8,275 nt of DNA, from contig JACZWD010000119.1 in NCBI GenBank assembly GCA_022572335.1, positions 1 to 8,275 of the forward strand, written 5' to 3'. The notes below the pieces were generated by a model. The model was not told the DNA's origin. It saw nothing but the letters and a program-made list of their open reading frames with translations, and made no database searches. This DNA comes from Pseudomonadota bacterium (GTDB lineage: Bacteria > Pseudomonadota > Alphaproteobacteria > Rhodospirillales > 2-02-FULL-58-16). The translations under genes were made by a program, and so were the position numbers. Positions 6,018 through 8,275 of the stretch are shown piece after piece (the first letter of the stretch is position 1; every line of letters begins with the position of its first letter).

Positions 6018-6378
6018 TCACTCGTGCGCCGGCACGTCGAAGGCGATGTTGACGCGGGTGTCGGCGCTGGACGTCGGCACGGTATGGTGGCAGAAGTACG
6101 ACGGGAACAGGACCATCGGCCCTTCCTCCGGCCGCACCAGTCTTACCTCGGGCTCGACGGTGCGGTGGAAGTGCTCCGGCGGGCGGCCGAACTCGATTCA
6201 CCCCGCCCCGCGTGGACCGGATTCACCGACCACGTCGGGCAATTTCGCGTAATAGGCGCCGCTCAGCCACGCGTCCGGATGGATATGGGGGATTTGGCGG
6301 CCCGGTCTCGAAGTCGTCCGGCGCCTGTACGCCGGTCGGTCGGATGAAGCGGTCGAAGTCGATGAGGGCCCGAGCCAC
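6018..6378 (-). pseudogene. Decayed putative 2OG-Fe(II) oxygenase
   Basis: On the reverse strand, the piece from 6378 reads VARALIDFDRFIRP and QAPDDFETG. The frame then shifts near 6305 to RQIPHIHPDAWLSGAYYAKLP, DVVGESGPRGAG, a TGA at 6200-6198, IEFGRPPEHF, VRPEEGPMVLFPSYFCHHTVP and NIAFDVPAHE before TGA 6020-6018. This matches the putative 2OG-Fe(II) oxygenase family, in which an N-terminal DYDRF-like segment is followed about 100 residues later by HxHP-WxSGxYY (first iron ligands) and a C-terminal LFPSYxWHxTVP...R-x-IAFD (second His and 2OG-binding Arg). Here the middle region is missing, the frame is broken, and the in-frame TGA stands where the family has Trp (GWIEFG). It lies directly downstream of the MDR oxidoreductase on the same strand and converges with the ETF gene 29 bp away. 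Part could still be transcribed by read-through, but no functional enzyme is expected. Confidence 0.75.
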
Positions 6379-6418
6379 CTGTCCGCCCGCCCGTGGCGCC
6401 GGGGGCGGAACGTGCCCT

Positions 6419-7429
6419 TCAGGGCTCGTCGGAAATCCTGATGATCAGCTTGCCGGTGTTCGCGCCGTCGAACAGGCGGTTGATGACTTTGGGCGCCTTT
6501 TCCAGCCCGTCCACCACGTCCTCGGCGTAGGCGATCTTTCCGTCCTCGACCCATTGGGCGAGCTGCGCCGTCGCCTCGGCGTAGCGGTCCCGGTAGTCGA
6601 AGACGATGAAACCCTCCATGCGCGCCCGCTTCACCAGCAGCATGCGCATGTTGTACGGGCCGGGCACCGGCTCGGTGGCGTTGTAGGCGGAGATGGCGCC
6701 GCAGATCACGATGCGGGCGCCGGTGTTGATCCGGCGCAGCACCGTATCCAGGGTCTCGCCGCCCACGTTGTCGTAGAAGACGTCGACGCCGCCGGGGCAG
6801 TGTTCACGCAGGTCCCGCTCCAGGTCCCCGGTCTTGTAATCGACGGCGGCGTCGAACCCCAGCTCGCCGGTGAGCCACGCGCACTTGTCCCGGGAACCGG
6901 CGATGCCGACCACCCGGCAGCCTTTCAGCCTGGCGATCTGGCCGACGACGGAGCCGACGGCGCCGGCCGCCCCGGAGACCACCACCGTTTCCCCTTTCTC
7001 CGGCTTTCCGACGTCGAGCAGGCCGAAGTAGGCGGTGCGGCCGGTGAGCCCGAGGACGCTGAGCGACGCGGTCATCGGCAGCCCGTGGGAGACCTTCTCC
7101 AGGTGCTCCGCCTCGGCGACGCCGTAGTCCTGCCAGCCGAGCAGGCCGCTGGCGATGTCGCCTTCGGTGAAGTCCGGGTGGTTGGACGCGGCCACCCGGC
7201 CGACGGTGATGCCGCGCATCACGTCGCCGATTGCCACCGGCGGGATGTAGGACCGGCCGGGGTTCATCCAGCCCCGCATGGCGGGATCGAGCGACAGGTA
7301 GATGTTGCGGACAAGCACCTGGCCCGCCCCCGGCACGGGTACCGGTTGTTCGCGGTATTCGAAGTCGCTTTCCCTGATCCGCCCCACGGGCCGGGATTTC
7401 AACAGAAACTGGCGATTGATCTCTGCCAT
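6419..7429 (-). CDS. NADP-dependent MDR-family oxidoreductase (PTGR/CurA-like)
   Basis: A 336-aa zinc-independent medium-chain dehydrogenase/reductase. ATG 7429 gives the standard family opening MAEINRQFLLKSRPVG, followed by ESDF and VPVPGAGQVLVRNIYLSLDPAMRGWM. The Rossmann dinucleotide-binding motif VVSGAAGAVGSVVGQ spans about 150-164, and SRDK (179-182) at the end of the second strand favours NADPH. DVFYDNVGGE and ISAYN are further family marks, with NTGKLIIRI at the C-terminus. There are no zinc-binding Cys clusters. Relatives (prostaglandin reductase, E. coli CurA, allyl-alcohol dehydrogenase-like) reduce the C=C bond of alpha,beta-unsaturated ketones or aldehydes in the cytoplasm. The true substrate is not visible here. 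A longer open frame upstream of the ATG is rejected because its sequence is unlike the family and overlaps genes on the other strand. The ribosome binding site is weak. The adjacent downstream gene on the same strand is a pseudogene. Confidence 0.92.
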   Translation of the reverse strand: MAEINRQFLLKSRPVGRIRESDFEYREQPVPVPGAGQVLVRNIYLSLDPAMRGWMNPGRSYIPPVAIGDVMRGITVGRVAASNHPDFTEGDIASGLLGWQDYGVAEAEHLEKVSHGLPMTASLSVLGLTGRTAYFGLLDVGKPEKGETVVVSGAAGAVGSVVGQIARLKGCRVVGIAGSRDKCAWLTGELGFDAAVDYKTGDLERDLREHCPGGVDVFYDNVGGETLDTVLRRINTGARIVICGAISAYNATEPVPGPYNMRMLLVKRARMEGFIVFDYRDRYAEATAQLAQWVEDGKIAYAEDVVDGLEKAPKVINRLFDGANTGKLIIRISDEP

Positions 7430-7591
7430 TGCGTCACGGTACCGCCACTGCGGGTTCCAAAACCGGTCGCACCTTATACCAAGGGGCGCCCGTTCGCGCC
7501 CGGGAAATGTCGGGCGGCGCCGCCTTTGGCGGCTATAATTGCCCACGCCGCCCATGCGGTTTCGAATGGTCGGCGAGGGAGGTAACGGCAC

Positions 7592-7750
7592 ATGTGGCCC
7601 CTGTTCGCCTTCTTCCCCCATGCGGTGGGAACCGCCAACCTGCGCGACGTGGAGGACCGCATGCCCGCCACCCCGGCGTACGTGACGGAAGCCCCGTCCG
7701 GCGCCGGTTTCGCGGAACTGGCGGCGGCGCTGCTCGCGGCGCGCGGCTAG
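7592..7750 (+). CDS. Mini-ORF resembling the C-terminus of a HAD-type phosphatase
   Basis: A 52-aa frame with ATG 7592 preceded by a strong gggaggt sequence at 7577-7583 and an in-frame TAA at 7583-7585. The product reads FFPHAVGTANLRDVEDRM, PAYVTEAPSGAG and FAELAAALL. HAVGVAN-x-R, YVT and GGxGFAEL are what I recognise as the final segment of HAD-superfamily (type IIB) phosphatases, where the Asp-containing final motif and C-terminal helix lie. The catalytic N-terminal DxDxT motif and cap domain are absent, so this alone cannot be a phosphatase. It is either a remnant that happens to keep a translatable start, or a small protein made from a detached domain end. The strong ribosome binding site argues that it can be translated. 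It precedes the rhodanese gene by 99 bp on the same strand. Confidence 0.5.
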   Translation: MWPLFAFFPHAVGTANLRDVEDRMPATPAYVTEAPSGAGFAELAAALLAARG

Positions 7751-7849
7751 GCCAACGGCCCCGGCGCGCAATTTTGCTACCATCGGCGCCGGCGAAGACC
7801 CATATTTTATGCGCCTGAACCGCCGCGCGCTCTCGGGAGGGCCGGAACC

Positions 7850-8275
7850 ATGACCACCAGAAATCACCGCAGCCGCGCGGCGGGCCTGTTCCGCGGCGCA
7901 CGCCGCACCCTGGCGGCGGGGCTGGCCACGTGCGCGCTGGTTCTCGGCGCCGCCGGGGTATCCGTCGCGGACCACTTCGTCATCACCCCCGAGGAGGCGA
8001 ATTTTCGTACGGAGACCGGCGAGCTCATGCTGATCGACGTGCGCTCGCCCCAGGAGTGGCGCCAGACCGGCGTGCCCAGGGGGGCGCGGCGGGTGACCAT
8101 CCATGATCCGGGCGGCCTCAAGGGGTTTGTCAAGGCGATGGCGGCGGCGGTGGACGGCGACCTGAAAAAGCCTATCGCCCTCATCTGCGCCCGCGGCAAC
8201 CGCTCGACCGTCGCCCAGAAGGTGCTCGGCGAGGCCGGGTTCACCCGGGTGTTTAACATCCGGGAAGGCTTTACC
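7850..8275 (+). CDS. Exported rhodanese-domain protein (3' end beyond window)
   Basis: 142 codons from ATG 7850 to the window edge with no stop. The ribosome binding site gggagg (7835-7840) lies 9 bases upstream. An Arg-rich N-terminus (MTTRNHRSRAAGLFRGARR) precedes a hydrophobic core (TLAAGLATCALVLGAAG) and a likely cleavage near VSVA|DH, so the protein should be exported to the periplasm. The LATC sequence is not a good lipobox. A rhodanese domain follows: ITPEEA, LMLIDVRSPQEWRQTGVPRGA, and the active-site loop CARGNRS with candidate persulfide-carrying Cys113, then VFNIREGF at the edge. Rhodaneses move sulfane sulfur from thiosulfate or persulfides to thiol acceptors. Periplasmic single-domain forms have various or unknown roles. 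The missing end is probably short, since the domain is nearly complete. Confidence 0.88.
   Translation, partial: MTTRNHRSRAAGLFRGARRTLAAGLATCALVLGAAGVSVADHFVITPEEANFRTETGELMLIDVRSPQEWRQTGVPRGARRVTIHDPGGLKGFVKAMAAAVDGDLKKPIALICARGNRSTVAQKVLGEAGFTRVFNIREGFT

Noticed and set aside
3955..6201. Reverse-strand open frame of 748 codons, and forward frame 4422-6347
   Set aside because: Both overlap the fused ETF gene, whose motifs are unmistakable. Their translations are low-complexity shadows.
7519..7539. TATAAT at 7534-7539 behind a GCCGCC-TTT-GGCGGC hairpin as a promoter for the mini-ORF
   Set aside because: The -10 is perfect, but no acceptable -35 lies 16-18 bases upstream and the hairpin overlaps it. 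It could still act with an activator, but support is too thin.
6212..7585. Forward open frame of 457 codons
   Set aside because: It lies opposite the MDR oxidoreductase and has shadow-type composition without domains.
7430..8104. N-terminal extension of the MDR oxidoreductase up to 561 codons
   Set aside because: The family starts at MAEINRQ. The extension is unlike any known domain and runs through two forward genes.
1..8275. CRISPR arrays, tRNA or rRNA genes, transposases, toxin-antitoxin pairs, phage defence genes
   Set aside because: I found no regularly spaced repeats, no cloverleaf-like segment and no recognisable protein motif for any of these.

Overview
The window looks like a piece of a GC-rich proteobacterial chromosome, most likely alphaproteobacterial. 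This is an inference from the strong G/C bias at third codon positions and the protein styles; no marker gene is present. From about 1375 onward most genes are intact and GC-rich. From 161 to about 1350 the DNA is visibly more AT-rich and holds small genes, remnants and repeats, which suggests a transferred or rearranged patch.

Layout. Positions 1-190 are a broken second copy of an internal piece of the gamma-glutamyltransferase (GGT)-family gene that is intact at 1428-2978. The shared block is identical over 154 bp except for a 6-bp tandem duplication in the left copy. Positions 161-403 carry a likely reverse-strand gene remnant. Positions 436-822 encode a small secreted protein with a clear signal peptide. 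A second copy of the start of the same reverse-strand remnant lies at 963-1004, followed by an unrecognised 100-aa forward reading frame (1011-1313). The intact GGT-family gene (1428-2978) is followed after 74 bp by a class IV PLP aminotransferase resembling (R)-selective amine transaminases (3053-3976). A probable rho-independent terminator (about 4055-4079) closes this pair. Next is one 608-aa polypeptide fusing the beta and alpha subunits of electron transfer flavoprotein (4162-5988).

On the reverse strand, an intact 336-aa NADP-dependent MDR-family oxidoreductase (7429-6419) is followed by a decayed putative 2OG-Fe(II) oxygenase (about 6378-6018) with a frameshift, an internal deletion and a TGA where a Trp is expected. 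On the forward strand, a 52-residue mini-gene (7592-7750) looks like the detached C-terminus of a HAD-type phosphatase. A secreted rhodanese-domain protein starts at 7850 and runs off the window end.

How the genes may work together: the GGT-like hydrolase and the aminotransferase are probably co-transcribed and could act in sequence on a gamma-glutamyl or amide-linked amine and then on the freed amine or amino acid. The fused ETF would accept electrons from a flavin dehydrogenase encoded elsewhere. The link between the ETF and the upstream pair is only proximity. The notable signals are the fused ETF, the atypical GGT/amine-transaminase pair, and the number of truncated or duplicated gene pieces.
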